From Sphingobacteriales bacterium (GTDB taxonomy: Bacteria; Bacteroidota; Bacteroidia; Chitinophagales; Chitinophagaceae), in NCBI GenBank assembly GCA_004144175.1, contig SEFT01000013.1:1-64000 (forward strand): DNA of 64,000 nt, written 5' to 3'. Every line of letters starts with the position of its first letter. The stretch's first letter is position 1. A model generated the notes under the pieces. It worked only from the letters and a program-made list of their open reading frames with translations. It had not been told where the DNA came from and ran no database searches. The position numbers and the translations under genes were made by a program. Below, in pieces: positions 27,333 through 37,326 of the stretch.

Positions 27333-28661
27333 TTACTCTACTTCTTCGGTAAAGTTGATGCCGTGGTGGTGCAACTCTGTAAGTACCGGCTTGTATACCG
27401 ATGGCATGTTCGGTATCAGAACACCTACCGGAGGTGTTATCTTTTTGTTCAGCACCATCCTGGCCAGTACGCCCATTGGTAGTCCTACTGTTTTTGCCAT
27501 AGCAGAGTGCTCACGGTCCTCGCCTTTCAGCACCATGGTGCTGGTCAGCTTTATCTTTTTCTCTTTGTGTATGTATTCTACCTCGTGCTGCATCACTACC
27601 ATATCCTTGTCCTCTGGCTTCATTTCCCATTTAGGGCCAAGGGTATCGAATAGTATGTCGGCAGAACTGTATTTCTTCTCGGCCAGTTTCTTTTCATCAA
27701 ACAAGCCAAGCCAATCCATCATGGATATTACATTGTCATTTTCAGCGAGGGCTAGCTTCTGGGCTACCTGCTGAGGCAAGCTTACACCGTTCTTGTAGCC
27801 GCTTTTTTGTTGCAGCCAGCCTGCGTAGCTCATACCGCCACCTTCGAAGCTGTCATTCTCATCGGTAAGGCCAAGGGATACAATTGCATTCCATCCTTTG
27901 CAGAAGCTGGGGTGGCGCAGTGTAGCACGCAGAAATGTTTTAATATCCGGTATGTCGTAAAGATCGAGGTAACGTACCGAGTCGCGGTTGGGATAATAAG
28001 CCAGTTGACCAAGACCACTCACCTTGATCTTCTTATTATTCTCAAACATCTTCTCGTAAGGTACTTCTACCTGTTTGCCATTTTGCAGGTACTGAGCGCC
28101 ACCTTTACCGGCATTCACAACATTCTTAGGGTTCCAGCTAAACTTGTAATGCCATGGATTATCGTCCGACTCGGGAGCAATAAGTCCACCACAATAAGAT
28201 TTGAAAGAAGTAATGGTAGCAGCTACGCGCTGTATGCTGTGTATGATCTGGCTGGCCGTCATGTGGTCGATACCCGGGTCGAGGCCCATTTCGCACATGA
28301 ACATAAGGCCTGCCTCGCGTACCTCTTTATCCATAGCCTTCATCTCCGGAGAGATGTACGACGATGTGATGAGGTTCTTTTTATGCTTCAGGCAGTCTTT
28401 TGCCAGAAAGATGTGAAGATCAGGAGGCATCAGCGACACGACGATATCGGCACGCTGCACCAGCGGCTCACGCTCGCTATCTTTCTTGATATCGATAACA
28501 GCTTTTTCGGCAAAAGGGCTATCGCCAATCTTTTGCTCAATGGCCTCGGCGCTGCCATCCGCCACTATCACTTTCCATTTGTTCCGTGAAGCGTGGGATA
28601 GCAGGTAATTAATCAGGTAAAGGGACGATTTACCGGCGCCTGCAACCAGTATTGTCTGCAT
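27333..28661 (-). CDS. Saccharopine dehydrogenase family protein (LYS9-like)
   Basis: A 442-residue NAD(P)-dependent enzyme. The Rossmann motif TILVAGAGKSSLYLINYLL opens the protein. LVQRADIVVSLMPPDLHIFLAKDCL (near residue 69), NLITSSYIS and EMGLDPGIDHMTASQII (near 124) match saccharopine reductase/dehydrogenase LYS9-type proteins. It probably acts in lysine metabolism (glutamate-forming or saccharopine-forming) or a related polyamine reaction. The catalytic role in this organism is inferred. A -7 box lies 33 bases before the start. Confidence 0.88.
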   Translation of the reverse strand: MQTILVAGAGKSSLYLINYLLSHASRNKWKVIVADGSAEAIEQKIGDSPFAEKAVIDIKKDSEREPLVQRADIVVSLMPPDLHIFLAKDCLKHKKNLITSSYISPEMKAMDKEVREAGLMFMCEMGLDPGIDHMTASQIIHSIQRVAATITSFKSYCGGLIAPESDDNPWHYKFSWNPKNVVNAGKGGAQYLQNGKQVEVPYEKMFENNKKIKVSGLGQLAYYPNRDSVRYLDLYDIPDIKTFLRATLRHPSFCKGWNAIVSLGLTDENDSFEGGGMSYAGWLQQKSGYKNGVSLPQQVAQKLALAENDNVISMMDWLGLFDEKKLAEKKYSSADILFDTLGPKWEMKPEDKDMVVMQHEVEYIHKEKKIKLTSTMVLKGEDREHSAMAKTVGLPMGVLARMVLNKKITPPVGVLIPNMPSVYKPVLTELHHHGINFTEEVE

Positions 28662-28693
28662 AAGAAAACTGTGAGAATCTAAAATTTAAAGGC

Positions 28694-28701
28694 CAAAAGT
28701 A
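28694..28701 (-). promoter_or_regulatory. -7 box for the saccharopine dehydrogenase gene
   Basis: TACTTTTG on the minus strand, an exact TAnnTTTG. Confidence 0.5.
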
Positions 28702-28773
28702 ATAGTATTGTCGGGTTAAATCAAAGTTTTCATAATTAATATTTTTTTACACGTCCTTAAAATTCATTGATTT

Positions 28774-29211
28774 ATGGTGGGAATGATATGGAAGAACAGC
28801 GCACCATCGCTTGATAGTCTGAACGATCTGCGTAAGAGTACGCTTGCTGAAGCGCTGGATATTCGCTTCATAGAAGTAGGCGAGAACCATCTGAAAGCGA
28901 CGATGCCGGTTGATGCAAGGACGCATCAGCCTTACGGATTGCTGCACGGCGGCGCATCGGCAGCCTTGGCCGAAACCGTTGGCAGCGTAGCATCGGCATG
29001 CTGTATAGACCAGCAACAGCAGATATGCGTGGGCATCGAAATAAACTGCAACCATGTAAAGGCAAAACGTACCGGTCTTGTAACTGCCACAGCCGAACCC
29101 TTGCACCTGGGAGCAACCAACCATGTTTGGGACATAAAAATCCGCGATGAAAATGAGAAATTGATATGCGTCAGCAGGCGCACTGTTGCTGTTCTTAAAA
29201 AGCGCGGATAA
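28774..29211 (+). CDS. Hotdog-fold thioesterase (PaaI/YdiI type)
   Basis: A 145-residue single hotdog domain. ATMPVDARTHQPYGLLHGGASAALAETVGSVAS (from residue 38 on) is the PaaI/YdiI-type active-site helix, with HGG and a catalytic Glu in ALAETVG. VGIEINCNHVKAKRTG follows. Such enzymes hydrolyse aryl- or acyl-CoA thioesters, for example 1,4-dihydroxy-2-naphthoyl-CoA in menaquinone synthesis. Substrate is not determined by sequence alone. Confidence 0.88.
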   Translation: MVGMIWKNSAPSLDSLNDLRKSTLAEALDIRFIEVGENHLKATMPVDARTHQPYGLLHGGASAALAETVGSVASACCIDQQQQICVGIEINCNHVKAKRTGLVTATAEPLHLGATNHVWDIKIRDENEKLICVSRRTVAVLKKRG

Positions 29212-29293
29212 ACTTATTCACATATAGGGGACAAATGTTGTTAAAATGCTTGATTTATTGGCCTTTCCGTCGGTCTTTATCGGCATAATTCGT

Positions 29294-29301
29294 TATATTT
29301 G
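29294..29301 (+). promoter_or_regulatory. -7 box for gyrA
   Basis: TATATTTG, an exact TAnnTTTG, 24 bases before the gyrA ATG. Confidence 0.55.
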
Positions 29302-29324
29302 CGTACGCATATTTTATACCATTT

Positions 29325-31910
29325 ATGGATCAAAACAACCAGGATTTAACCCCTCAGGATAGTGCCAACGATTCGAATAAGATCATTCAGGTAAACATAG
29401 AAGAACAAATGAAGACGGCTTACATCGACTACTCCATGTCGGTAATAGTAGGCCGTGCCCTGCCCGATGTGCGCGATGGATTGAAGCCGGTACACCGCCG
29501 TGTACTCTACGCCATGCACGAACTGGGTATCAACTTTAATAAACCATATAAGAAATCTGCCCGTATCGTGGGTGAGGTGCTTGGTAAGTATCACCCGCAC
29601 GGCGATAGCTCGGTATACGATGCCATGGTGCGTATGGCCCAGCCATGGAGCATGCGCTACACGCTGGTGGATGGCCAGGGTAACTACGGTTCTCAGGATG
29701 GCGACGGCCCGGCGGCTATGCGTTATACAGAAGCCCGCCTGCAACGCCTTGCCGAGAGCATGATGGAAGACCTGGATAAAGAAACGGTCGACTTTTCGCT
29801 CAACTTCGATGACTCACTGCAAGAGCCTACGGTAATGCCTACGCGCATACCGCAGTTGCTGCTCAACGGTTCATCCGGTATTGCCGTGGGTATGGCCACC
29901 AACATGATGCCGCACAACCTGTCGGAAGTGATCGACGGCTGTATAGCATACATCAACAATCGTGAAATAACGATAGAAGAACTGATGCAGCATGTAAAGG
30001 CGCCTGACTTCCCAACGGGTGGTATCATCTTCGGTATCGAAGGCATCAAAGCCGGTATGCATACAGGCCGCGGTAGGGTAGTACTACGCGGACGGGTAGA
30101 TATTGAGAATACGAAGAGCGGTAAAGAGCAGATCGTAATTACTGAAGTTCCATACCAGGTAAGCCGCGATGCGCTGGCCGAGAAGATCGGCTATCTTGTA
30201 AACAATAAGATCATCGAAGGCATTACCCACGTAGCCAATGAATCGAATAAAGATGGTACCCGTATAGTAGTGGAGCTGCGCCGCGATGTGGTGGCACAGG
30301 TTATCATCAACCAGCTTTATAAATACAGCGAACTTCAAACGTCTTATGGCATCAACAATGTGGCCCTGGTAGCAGGCCGCCCGCGTACCCTGAACCTGAA
30401 AGACCTGATATCGGAGTTCGTACACTTCCGCCACGAGGTAGTAGTACGCCGTACACAGTATGAACTGCGCGAGGCTGAAAAGCGTGCGCATATATTAGAA
30501 GGCTACCTGATAGCGCTGGATCACCTCGACGAAGTGATCGCTCTTATCCGTAGCTCGGTGAACCCGGACGAGGCTAAGACCGGCCTGATGGAGAAGTTTG
30601 GCATGAGCGAGATACAGTCTAAAGCTGTGTTGGAGCTGCGCCTGCAACGCCTGACGGGTATGGAGCGCGACAAGATACGCGAAGAGCATGCCGAAATCAT
30701 GAAACAGATAGCTCACTTCCGTGAGATACTCGCAAACGAAGATCTGCGCTACCAGATCATTACCGATGAACTGCTGGAAGTAAAGAAGAAATTTGGCGAC
30801 GAGCGCAAATCGGAAATACAGTACCTGGCTAATGAAATGCGCATTGAAGACCTGATAGAGGAAGAAGATGTGGTAATCACCGTTTCTCATCTGGGTTATA
30901 TCAAGCGTACATCTGCAGTAGACTATCGTTCGCAACGCCGCGGTGGCCGTGGTGCTATGGGCGGTCGTACCCGCGACGAAGACTTTATCGAGCATTTGTT
31001 CGTAGCCTCTACACACCATACGCTGCTGTTCTTTACCGAAAAGGGACGCTGCTATTGGCTGAAAGTGTATGAGATACCCGACGTAGACAGAAATGCTAAG
31101 GGCCGTGCGATACAAAACCTGATACAACTACCTACCGACGATAAGATCAGGACCATTATAGACATACCAAACCTGGAAGACAAAGACTACGTGACAAGTC
31201 ATTGCATCGTTCTTTGTACCAAACAGGGTATCATCAAAAAGACTTCGCTGGAAGACTTCAGCCGTCCGCGCCAGAATGGTGTGAACGCGATAACGATACA
31301 GGAAGGCGACCAACTGCTGGATGTATCGCTGACTGATGGCAGCAGCTATATTATGATGGCCGTGCGCTCGGGCCGTGCCATTTGCTTTGAAGAGAACAAG
31401 GTGCGTACAACAGGCCGTGGTGCGATAGGTGTATTCGGTATAGAGCTGGATGATGATAAAGACGAGGTAATAGGTATGCTCTGTGTGCCGAAGGACAACG
31501 TAAGCAAACAAATACTTGTTGTATCGGAGAAAGGGCTTGGTAAGCGTACGCCGTTCCTGGAGAAGAATGAAGAAAGCGGTGAAATGGAGCCTACCTACCG
31601 CATCACCAACCGCGGCGGTAAAGGTGTAAAGACCATCAGCATTACCGAAAAAACCGGCGCATTGGTAGGCTTACTAGCGGTAGAGGAGAAGGACGACCTG
31701 ATGATTACTTGCCGTTCGGGCCTTACTATCCGTATGGGTGTGGCTGCTATCCGCGAAGCAGGGCGTGCTACGCAGGGCGTGAAGCTGATAAACATGGACA
31801 ATGGCGATGAAATTGCAGCCATTGCACGTATTGAAGAGCAAGAAGTAGAAGGCGAAGACGATAAAGAAGCGGCGGGTATAATAGATATCAATCCCGCTCC
31901 TGAAGCTTAA
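29325..31910 (+). CDS. gyrA: DNA gyrase subunit A
   Basis: Breakage-rejoining subunit of gyrase. The 861-residue protein has the N-terminal winged-helix domain with [16 protein letters not shown] (near residue 51), [12 protein letters not shown] (near 88), and the catalytic Tyr134 in [10 protein letters not shown]. The C-terminal beta-pinwheel contains the GyrA box QRRGGRG (near residue 536), which distinguishes gyrase from topoisomerase IV ParC. The acidic C-terminal tail is [15 protein letters not shown]. Single-gene unit with its own promoter box and terminator. Confidence 0.97.
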   Translation: MDQNNQDLTPQDSANDSNKIIQVNIEEQMKTAYIDYSMSVIVGRALPDVRDGLKPVHRRVLYAMHELGINFNKPYKKSARIVGEVLGKYHPHGDSSVYDAMVRMAQPWSMRYTLVDGQGNYGSQDGDGPAAMRYTEARLQRLAESMMEDLDKETVDFSLNFDDSLQEPTVMPTRIPQLLLNGSSGIAVGMATNMMPHNLSEVIDGCIAYINNREITIEELMQHVKAPDFPTGGIIFGIEGIKAGMHTGRGRVVLRGRVDIENTKSGKEQIVITEVPYQVSRDALAEKIGYLVNNKIIEGITHVANESNKDGTRIVVELRRDVVAQVIINQLYKYSELQTSYGINNVALVAGRPRTLNLKDLISEFVHFRHEVVVRRTQYELREAEKRAHILEGYLIALDHLDEVIALIRSSVNPDEAKTGLMEKFGMSEIQSKAVLELRLQRLTGMERDKIREEHAEIMKQIAHFREILANEDLRYQIITDELLEVKKKFGDERKSEIQYLANEMRIEDLIEEEDVVITVSHLGYIKRTSAVDYRSQRRGGRGAMGGRTRDEDFIEHLFVASTHHTLLFFTEKGRCYWLKVYEIPDVDRNAKGRAIQNLIQLPTDDKIRTIIDIPNLEDKDYVTSHCIVLCTKQGIIKKTSLEDFSRPRQNGVNAITIQEGDQLLDVSLTDGSSYIMMAVRSGRAICFEENKVRTTGRGAIGVFGIELDDDKDEVIGMLCVPKDNVSKQILVVSEKGLGKRTPFLEKNEESGEMEPTYRITNRGGKGVKTISITEKTGALVGLLAVEEKDDLMITCRSGLTIRMGVAAIREAGRATQGVKLINMDNGDEIAAIARIEEQEVEGEDDKEAAGIIDINPAPEA

Positions 31911-31951
31911 TAGCCAAGCAGTTCTGTAATCTTTGTGTAACTAATAGTGTT

Positions 31952-31991
31952 AAATCTCCCGGTAGTATCTTATCGGGAGATTTTCTTTTTT
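31952..31991 (+). terminator. Rho-independent terminator after gyrA
   Basis: AAATCTCCCG (31952-31961) pairs with 31974-31983, followed by TTCTTTTTT. Confidence 0.85.
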
Positions 31992-32023
31992 AACTTAGCG
32001 CATCTTTTTTTAAACAAACAGAA

Positions 32024-33292
32024 ATGAAAAAATCCATTCTGATCGCAGCTGCCATGGGTGTCACTATGTCGGGCTGGGCTCAAAAACAAAACATCCAGTC
32101 GGCCAACAACTACTACAGGGATAAAGAGTACAAGAAGGCACTGGAGTATATCGACAAAGCAATAAACGACCCATCAACCAAAGACGATCCTAAAGCGTGG
32201 TATATCAGAGGCAGTATATATATGGCCATGAACGAAGACCTGGCATACAAGGCTGAAAAGCCTTACCGCGAAGCTGTTGCGTCGTACATGAAAGCGGCAG
32301 AACTGAAGCCAACCTACGAATCGAGTGTAATAACACAGAATCTGCTGGCAAGCGCCTATGCATATTACAATGATGCAGTGAATGAGTATAATAATAAGAA
32401 CTACCAGAACGCAACAGATTTCGCCCAGAAAGTGATTGCCATTCGCAATTTGGAAGGTGGTAAGCGTTATGCAGCTAATAAGCCTTTCGATACAGTAGCC
32501 GCACAAGGCCTGCAAATAGGTGCCTTCGCAGCTTACTATGGTGAGAAGTATGACGCGGCTATTCCGATGCTGACAGCTATGAAAAATGACCCGATCGCGA
32601 AAAATGCGAACGTTTATTTGCTGCTGGCCGACATCTATAAAAAGCAAAATAGCGATGCGCAGTATCTTGCTATACTGGATGAAGCAAGAAAACAGTACCC
32701 CGATAATCAAAATATCAGAAACGAAGAACTGAACTATTATATAAGGACCGGCAAGCAAGACATGCTGATAAAGAAGCTGGAAGAAGCAGTAGCTGCTGAC
32801 CCTAACAGCGCTGAGCTTCAGTTTAACCTGGCTAACGGATATAATGGAATGGCTAACCCTAAAGATGCCAGCGGTAAAGAACTGGCTAAACCTGCTAACT
32901 ACGCCGAACTACTAGGTAAAGCAGAAACGGCGTATACAAGTGCATTAAAAACTAGCCCTAATAATGCAGAATATAACTACAATGCGGGTGTACTTTATTA
33001 CAACCAGGCAACAGAGTTCAACAATCAGATGAATGCCATTAAAGGCAACTCGGCTGCTGAGCAGAAGAAATACGATGATTTGCTGAAAAAGCGCGATGCT
33101 ATGTTTGCAAAAGCGCTTCCTTATCTTGAAAAAGCTGCTTCTATCATGGAGCCAAATCTGACATCATTGGGCGATCAGGATAAAATGACCTACCGCGCGT
33201 CGCTGCAAGCTTCGCGTGAAATATATGCCCGCCAAAACCAATTGGATAAAGCGGCTGAGATGAAGAAGAAGATCGAATCGATGTCAAGATAA
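32024..33292 (+). CDS. Periplasmic tetratricopeptide-repeat protein
   Basis: A 422-residue exported protein. A signal peptide (residues 1-19, AAAMGVTMSGWAQ) is followed by TPR-like helical repeats, e.g. SANNYYRDKEYKKALEYIDKA, SAYAYYNDAVNEYNNKNYQNATDFA and AELQFNLANGYNGMA. TPR proteins mediate protein-protein contacts. This layout is common in Bacteroidota, and partners cannot be inferred. It sits between gyrA and a desaturase with its own terminator. Confidence 0.85.
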   Translation: MKKSILIAAAMGVTMSGWAQKQNIQSANNYYRDKEYKKALEYIDKAINDPSTKDDPKAWYIRGSIYMAMNEDLAYKAEKPYREAVASYMKAAELKPTYESSVITQNLLASAYAYYNDAVNEYNNKNYQNATDFAQKVIAIRNLEGGKRYAANKPFDTVAAQGLQIGAFAAYYGEKYDAAIPMLTAMKNDPIAKNANVYLLLADIYKKQNSDAQYLAILDEARKQYPDNQNIRNEELNYYIRTGKQDMLIKKLEEAVAADPNSAELQFNLANGYNGMANPKDASGKELAKPANYAELLGKAETAYTSALKTSPNNAEYNYNAGVLYYNQATEFNNQMNAIKGNSAAEQKKYDDLLKKRDAMFAKALPYLEKAASIMEPNLTSLGDQDKMTYRASLQASREIYARQNQLDKAAEMKKKIESMSR

Positions 33293-33320
33293 TCTGGTGA
33301 CGGCAACCGTTATTTAATTA

Positions 33321-33360
33321 TATAAGAGCCGTAGCCAGCCTGCGGCTCTTATATATTTTA
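33321..33360 (+). terminator. Rho-independent terminator after the TPR gene
   Basis: TATAAGAGCCG (33321-33331) pairs with 33343-33353, followed by a T-rich stretch. Confidence 0.82.
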
Positions 33361-33421
33361 CAGAGTATCTAATAGTCATGTATTAGAAATACAAATCATT
33401 AGATAATAAGATTTTTTAAAC

Positions 33422-33429
33422 TATCTTTG
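33422..33429 (+). promoter_or_regulatory. -7 box for the desaturase gene
   Basis: TATCTTTG, an exact TAnnTTTG. Transcription from it would start near 33437, exactly at the foot of the leader hairpin at 33438-33460. Confidence 0.6.
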
Positions 33430-33437
33430 GCAAAATT

Positions 33438-33460
33438 TTTTTGCTCGTCGAGAGCAAAAA
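33438..33460 (+). promoter_or_regulatory. 5' leader hairpin of the desaturase gene
   Basis: TTTTTGCTC (33438-33446) pairs perfectly with 33452-33460 across loop GTCGA. It lies at the predicted 5' end of the transcript, 15 bases before the ATG at 33475. It is not followed by a T tract, so it is more likely an mRNA stability or temperature-sensitive element than a terminator. Confidence 0.5.
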
Positions 33461-33474
33461 GTATAATACAAAAA

Positions 33475-34572
33475 ATGGTAAAGAAAATAGAGATCGTGCG
33501 TTTTGCGCCAAAGAATGGAGAAGGGTTTTATGACTCGCTGAAGAAGAAGATCGACGCCTATTTCAAGGATAACAATATTGATCCTCATGCCAATACAGCT
33601 ATGAAGGTGAAGACCTTTACGATTGTAGCTATGTATCTGCTACCATATAGCCTTATGGTTTCGGGCATATTTGCCGGCAACTTGATAATGCTTTACGGTA
33701 TGTGGTTCCTGATGGGTGTGGGTATGGTAGGCATCGGCTGCTCTATCATGCACGACTCTAATCACGGTTCTTACTCTACTAATAAAACACTGAATACCTG
33801 GTTGGGTAAGATCATAGCGCTGGTAGGTGGTTATGAGGTTACCTGGAAGATCCAGCATAACATTCTCCACCATACCTATACCAACATTGAAGGGCTAGAC
33901 GACGATATAGATGCCGGTGTGTTTTTAAGATTTTCTCCGCACGCTAAACGTTACAAAGCGCATAAGTATCAGCATCTTTATGCTTGGTTCCTGTATGGAT
34001 TACTAACGCTTCAGTGGGCTACCATTAAAGATTTCAGGCAGGTTTATGACTACCACAAGAAAGATCTGTTGAAGAAGGAAAAACTGACCCTTTCGCAGGC
34101 TATGCTGCAGCTTGCTATATATAAGGTATTGTACTACGCCTACATCTTCGCGATACCAGTATTTGTTACCGGCTTACCATGGCAGCATGTATTAGGTGGC
34201 TTTATACTGATGCACTTTACGGCAGGTCTGGCGTTGTCGTGTATCTTCCAACTGGCGCACGTAATGGGCGAATGCGAGTTCCCGGAGCCTACCGATGATA
34301 AGAAAATGATGAATAGCTGGGCGGTACACCAGGTACTAAATACTGCAAACTTCGCTCCGCGCAATAAGCCTCTTTCCTGGTTTATCGGCGGCCTTAACAG
34401 GCAAATAGAGCACCACCTGTTTCCGCAAATCTGCCATATACATTATAAAGAGATAGCTAAACTGGTGAAGCAAACGGCACATGAGCATGACCTGCCTTAT
34501 TACGAATACCCAACTTTCAGGAATGCTTTATTGCAGCATGGCAAAATGTTAAAAAAACTTGGGGCTGCTTAA
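33475..34572 (+). CDS. Membrane fatty acid desaturase
   Basis: A 365-residue protein from the ATG at 33475 (VKKIEIVRFAPK). The reading frame extends 16 codons upstream, but that part lies in the promoter and hairpin. Three histidine boxes for the di-iron site are present: HDSNH (near residue 92), HNILHHTY (near 128) and QIEHHLFPQICH (near 315). Four membrane helices surround them. It belongs to the acyl-lipid/acyl-CoA front-end-like group (PF00487). It is followed by a cold-shock protein gene, suggesting membrane adaptation to cold. Confidence 0.92.
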   Translation: MVKKIEIVRFAPKNGEGFYDSLKKKIDAYFKDNNIDPHANTAMKVKTFTIVAMYLLPYSLMVSGIFAGNLIMLYGMWFLMGVGMVGIGCSIMHDSNHGSYSTNKTLNTWLGKIIALVGGYEVTWKIQHNILHHTYTNIEGLDDDIDAGVFLRFSPHAKRYKAHKYQHLYAWFLYGLLTLQWATIKDFRQVYDYHKKDLLKKEKLTLSQAMLQLAIYKVLYYAYIFAIPVFVTGLPWQHVLGGFILMHFTAGLALSCIFQLAHVMGECEFPEPTDDKKMMNSWAVHQVLNTANFAPRNKPLSWFIGGLNRQIEHHLFPQICHIHYKEIAKLVKQTAHEHDLPYYEYPTFRNALLQHGKMLKKLGAA

Positions 34573-34641
34573 GCCGGTTGAATTTGCACTTGTTTAATTG
34601 GTAGTAAAGGTTATCTTTAATATTAAATAAATCTTCATCAA

Positions 34642-34848
34642 GTGCAACAACAAAAAATTACAGGAACTGTAAAGTTCTTTAATGAAGGCAAAGGTTTTGG
34701 TTTCATTAAACACGACGACTCTGGTCAAGAAACATTTGTACACGTTAGTGGTCTCAAAGACCAGGTCAGGGAAAACGACCGTGTAGAATTTGAAATGGAA
34801 CAAGGCAAAAAAGGCATGAACGCTGTGAACGTTCGTGTATTACGATAA
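34642..34848 (+). CDS. Cold-shock domain protein
   Basis: A 68-residue CspA-type nucleic-acid binding protein. RNP1 is GKGFGFIKHD (residues 16-25) and RNP2 is ETFVHVSGL (near 30). The reading frame starts with GTG at 34642 (QQQKITGTVKFFNEG), since no ATG precedes the conserved TGTVKFF. An imperfect -7 box (TATCTTTA) lies about 30 bases upstream. It may melt RNA structure at low temperature. Confidence 0.93.
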   Translation: MQQQKITGTVKFFNEGKGFGFIKHDDSGQETFVHVSGLKDQVRENDRVEFEMEQGKKGMNAVNVRVLR

Positions 34849-34875
34849 AATACTGCAAGTCAATATAAGCCTCTT

Positions 34876-34903
34876 AAGACCGGATATACTCCGGTCTTTT
34901 TTG
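34876..34903 (+). terminator. Rho-independent terminator after the csp gene
   Basis: AAGACCGGA (34876-34884) pairs with 34890-34898, followed by TTTTTT. Confidence 0.9.
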
Positions 34904-34908
34904 TTTTG

Positions 34909-36123
34909 CTAAAACAGGCTTAGCTGCTGCAAATCATCAGACCTTTTATTCGGTTTCTCTGCTTTTCCAAAAAACGTACGGCCTCCGTACTTCCACGATT
35001 CGTCGCGCTCTTTCTGTATCAATTGCTCAAAATTGCTGTTTGGTTCAAAGCTTGCCTCTATGCGAGTAGCTGCTTTATGCAAGTTCCTTATAGCATCGTT
35101 CTTTTCACTATTCCCAAGCTTTGCTTTATTTATCGCGTTTTCCAAAACTTGTATGGCCTCATCATAAACCTTGGTAGGTACAGGAAAGGGGTGACCATCT
35201 TTGCCGCCATGTGCAAAGGAGAAGCGTGCAGGGTCTTCAAAGCGCGATGGTGTACCATGTATCACTTCGCTCACCAGTACCAGCGACTGCAATGTCCTCG
35301 GGCCAACACCTTCAAGCAGTAGCAGCGATTCCATATCTATAAGTTGTCGCTCGTGTGCAACAGCCAGTACGCTGCCGAGGCGTTTAAGGTCTACATCCTT
35401 TGCCTTTACATCGTGATGCGATGGCATCTGCAGCTGCCTTACCTCTTGTAGTAGTCGGGTAGGGTTTTCTTTTGTAAGGTCGAGTACTCCGGTGCGGGTA
35501 CTGGCGGCTGCTTTGTCGGTAATATTAATGATCTGTCCTTGGTTGGGGCCATATATAAATGTATGTGGCTCCTCGATGAACGACTTTATGGTTGGCGAAT
35601 GCCAGTGATAACGACGCGCTATACCGGTGGCATCATTCATGCCTTGCTGTACTACTGCCCATTCGCCCTCATCGGTTACTACGAACGAGTGCAAGTATAT
35701 CTGAAAACCGTCCTGTATAGCGGTGTTGTCTACCTTAGCCGATAGTTTGCTATTACGTACCAACAGGTCGCCGTCCATGCCCGTTGCGTCTGCAATCCTG
35801 ATCAACTCGGCTGGTGTTTCGCGCGAATGCTTGCCTTTACCACCACAGAAATAGATACCCAGTTCTTTGGAGCGCTCATTCACCGAACGCTTCAGTGCGC
35901 CCATCACAGAAGTCGTGATTCCCGACGAATGCCAGTCCATACCAAGCACGCAGCCCAGCGACTGAAACCAGAACGGATCGCTGATGCGCTGAAGAAATGC
36001 AGACTTGCCATATTCTGAAACAATTGCTTCGGTAATAGCTAGGCCCAATTTGCTCATGCGCTGGTACAGCCAGGGCGGCACTTGTCCGTAGTGGAGTGGG
36101 AGGTCGGCATAGGAGCGGCTCAT
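34909..36123 (-). CDS. DUF763 family protein
   Basis: A 404-residue protein recognised by its N-terminal signature ADLPLHYGQVPPWLYQRMSKLG, with FWFQSLGCVLGMDWHSSGITTSV (near residue 51), YFCGGKGKHSRETP (near 92) and LEGVGPRTLQSLVLVSEVIHG (near 268). The last contains a helix-hairpin-helix-like GVGPRTLQSL, which suggests DNA binding. The family has been seen in archaea and bacteria next to DNA repair genes, but no activity is established to my knowledge. Confidence 0.88.
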   Translation of the reverse strand: MSRSYADLPLHYGQVPPWLYQRMSKLGLAITEAIVSEYGKSAFLQRISDPFWFQSLGCVLGMDWHSSGITTSVMGALKRSVNERSKELGIYFCGGKGKHSRETPAELIRIADATGMDGDLLVRNSKLSAKVDNTAIQDGFQIYLHSFVVTDEGEWAVVQQGMNDATGIARRYHWHSPTIKSFIEEPHTFIYGPNQGQIINITDKAAASTRTGVLDLTKENPTRLLQEVRQLQMPSHHDVKAKDVDLKRLGSVLAVAHERQLIDMESLLLLEGVGPRTLQSLVLVSEVIHGTPSRFEDPARFSFAHGGKDGHPFPVPTKVYDEAIQVLENAINKAKLGNSEKNDAIRNLHKAATRIEASFEPNSNFEQLIQKERDESWKYGGRTFFGKAEKPNKRSDDLQQLSLF

Positions 36124-36222
36124 AATAAGTACCTAAAGTTACGAAGATGGTCTCCTTTTATTCAGGACAGTTTAGGCAGTTTTCAGCAAGTTGCCTATCT
36201 TGACCACACTTAATAACAATAC

Positions 36223-36957
36223 ATGCGAACGGTCTGTTTTGTACTACTTCTTTTCTGCTCTCATTTAGTTGCTGCCCAGTCCGGCGAAGAGATCATTAGT
36301 AAGATGTATAGCAAGTACCATGGCAAATGGCACAAGACGCTTACGTTTGTGCAAAAAACCGAATTCTACAAAAACGATTCGCTTAAGGGAACGCAAACTT
36401 GGTACGAGGCAATAAAATATCCAAATCTGTTTCGCATTGACTTAGGCAGCCCCGACAGTGGAAATACATCTTTATGGCGAGACGGGATTGCATATCGGTA
36501 CAAAAAGCATCAAATGATATCGTCACGTGGTGATGCAAACGAGCTGATCTTTTTATTGGGTGGGATGTATTCTTATTCGCTTGACTCGGTAAAAAATATG
36601 ATGAAGTCGTTTAAGTTCGACTTATCGAAATCTTACGACAGCGTTTGGCAGGGGAACAAAATATACGTTGTGGGCAGTGACAGTGTAGGACAGGAAGCCG
36701 ATCAGTTTTGGGTTGATAAGAAGAGGTTGGTTGTTGTACGACTTTTACAATTTACAGAAGGCCGAAAATCGGACGCTCGGTTTAGCGGGCACGTCAAAAA
36801 AGGAAATAGCTGGGTGGAGTCGAAAGTCGACTTTTACATAAATGATAAGCTCGTTCAAAAAGAATTTTATCAATCGATCTCTACTGATGTATCTTTGCCT
36901 GACGAATTTTTCCATCCTGCTTTGCTGTTTGATAAGCATTGGTATAAGAAAGACTAG
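36223..36957 (+). CDS. LolA-like outer-membrane lipoprotein carrier family protein
   Basis: A 244-residue exported protein. The signal peptide (TVCFVLLLFCSHLVAAQ) is followed by SGEEIISKMYSKYHGKWHKTLTFVQKTEFYKND, then a series of antiparallel beta strands with alternating hydrophobic residues. This looks like the LolA/LolB-type half-barrel that carries lipids, seen as an isolated member here. Cargo unknown. No operon partners. Confidence 0.6.
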   Translation: MRTVCFVLLLFCSHLVAAQSGEEIISKMYSKYHGKWHKTLTFVQKTEFYKNDSLKGTQTWYEAIKYPNLFRIDLGSPDSGNTSLWRDGIAYRYKKHQMISSRGDANELIFLLGGMYSYSLDSVKNMMKSFKFDLSKSYDSVWQGNKIYVVGSDSVGQEADQFWVDKKRLVVVRLLQFTEGRKSDARFSGHVKKGNSWVESKVDFYINDKLVQKEFYQSISTDVSLPDEFFHPALLFDKHWYKKD

Positions 36958-37326
36958 GGTTGGTCGTAACTGATTGGAGATCGTATCATTTCGATATCGA
37001 TTGCCAATTTGTCACTCTAATTCCTAGAGATTGTACATTTGTGCAAGGCGCTATCGGATATAGAATTTCTTATATGTATAAATAATATCGCCTTTTTATT
37101 TGAGAATAATTCTTAATGTTATTATATATGCACAAAATGTAAATCCGATACATTGTATGTTACGTAGTAACATACAATGTATCGGATTTAAGCGTAATGC
37201 GAATCGCACGACGTCGATGGCATAGTTGTTTTCGAGATTCCAGCAGTTGACCAATAGCAAGAATGGGCGTACAAGTCGGGTATTAGCGCTGATACCTAAC
37301 TTGCAAGCTCAAAATAGTGGATTTGG
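36958..37326. other. Intergenic region of 369 bases with a long hairpin
   Basis: Between two convergent genes (LolA-like plus, YdeP-like minus). The only strong structure is the 49-base perfect inverted repeat at 37141-37189. No ORF over 40 codons with a plausible start, no tRNA and no T-tract terminator were seen. Confidence 0.5.
37141..37189. repeat. Perfect 23-bp inverted repeat with 3-base loop
   Basis: AAATCCGATACATTGTATG with a further TTAC (37141-37163) pairs without mismatch with 37167-37189 across GTA. It is AT-rich and not followed by a T tract on either strand. Confidence 0.9.
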
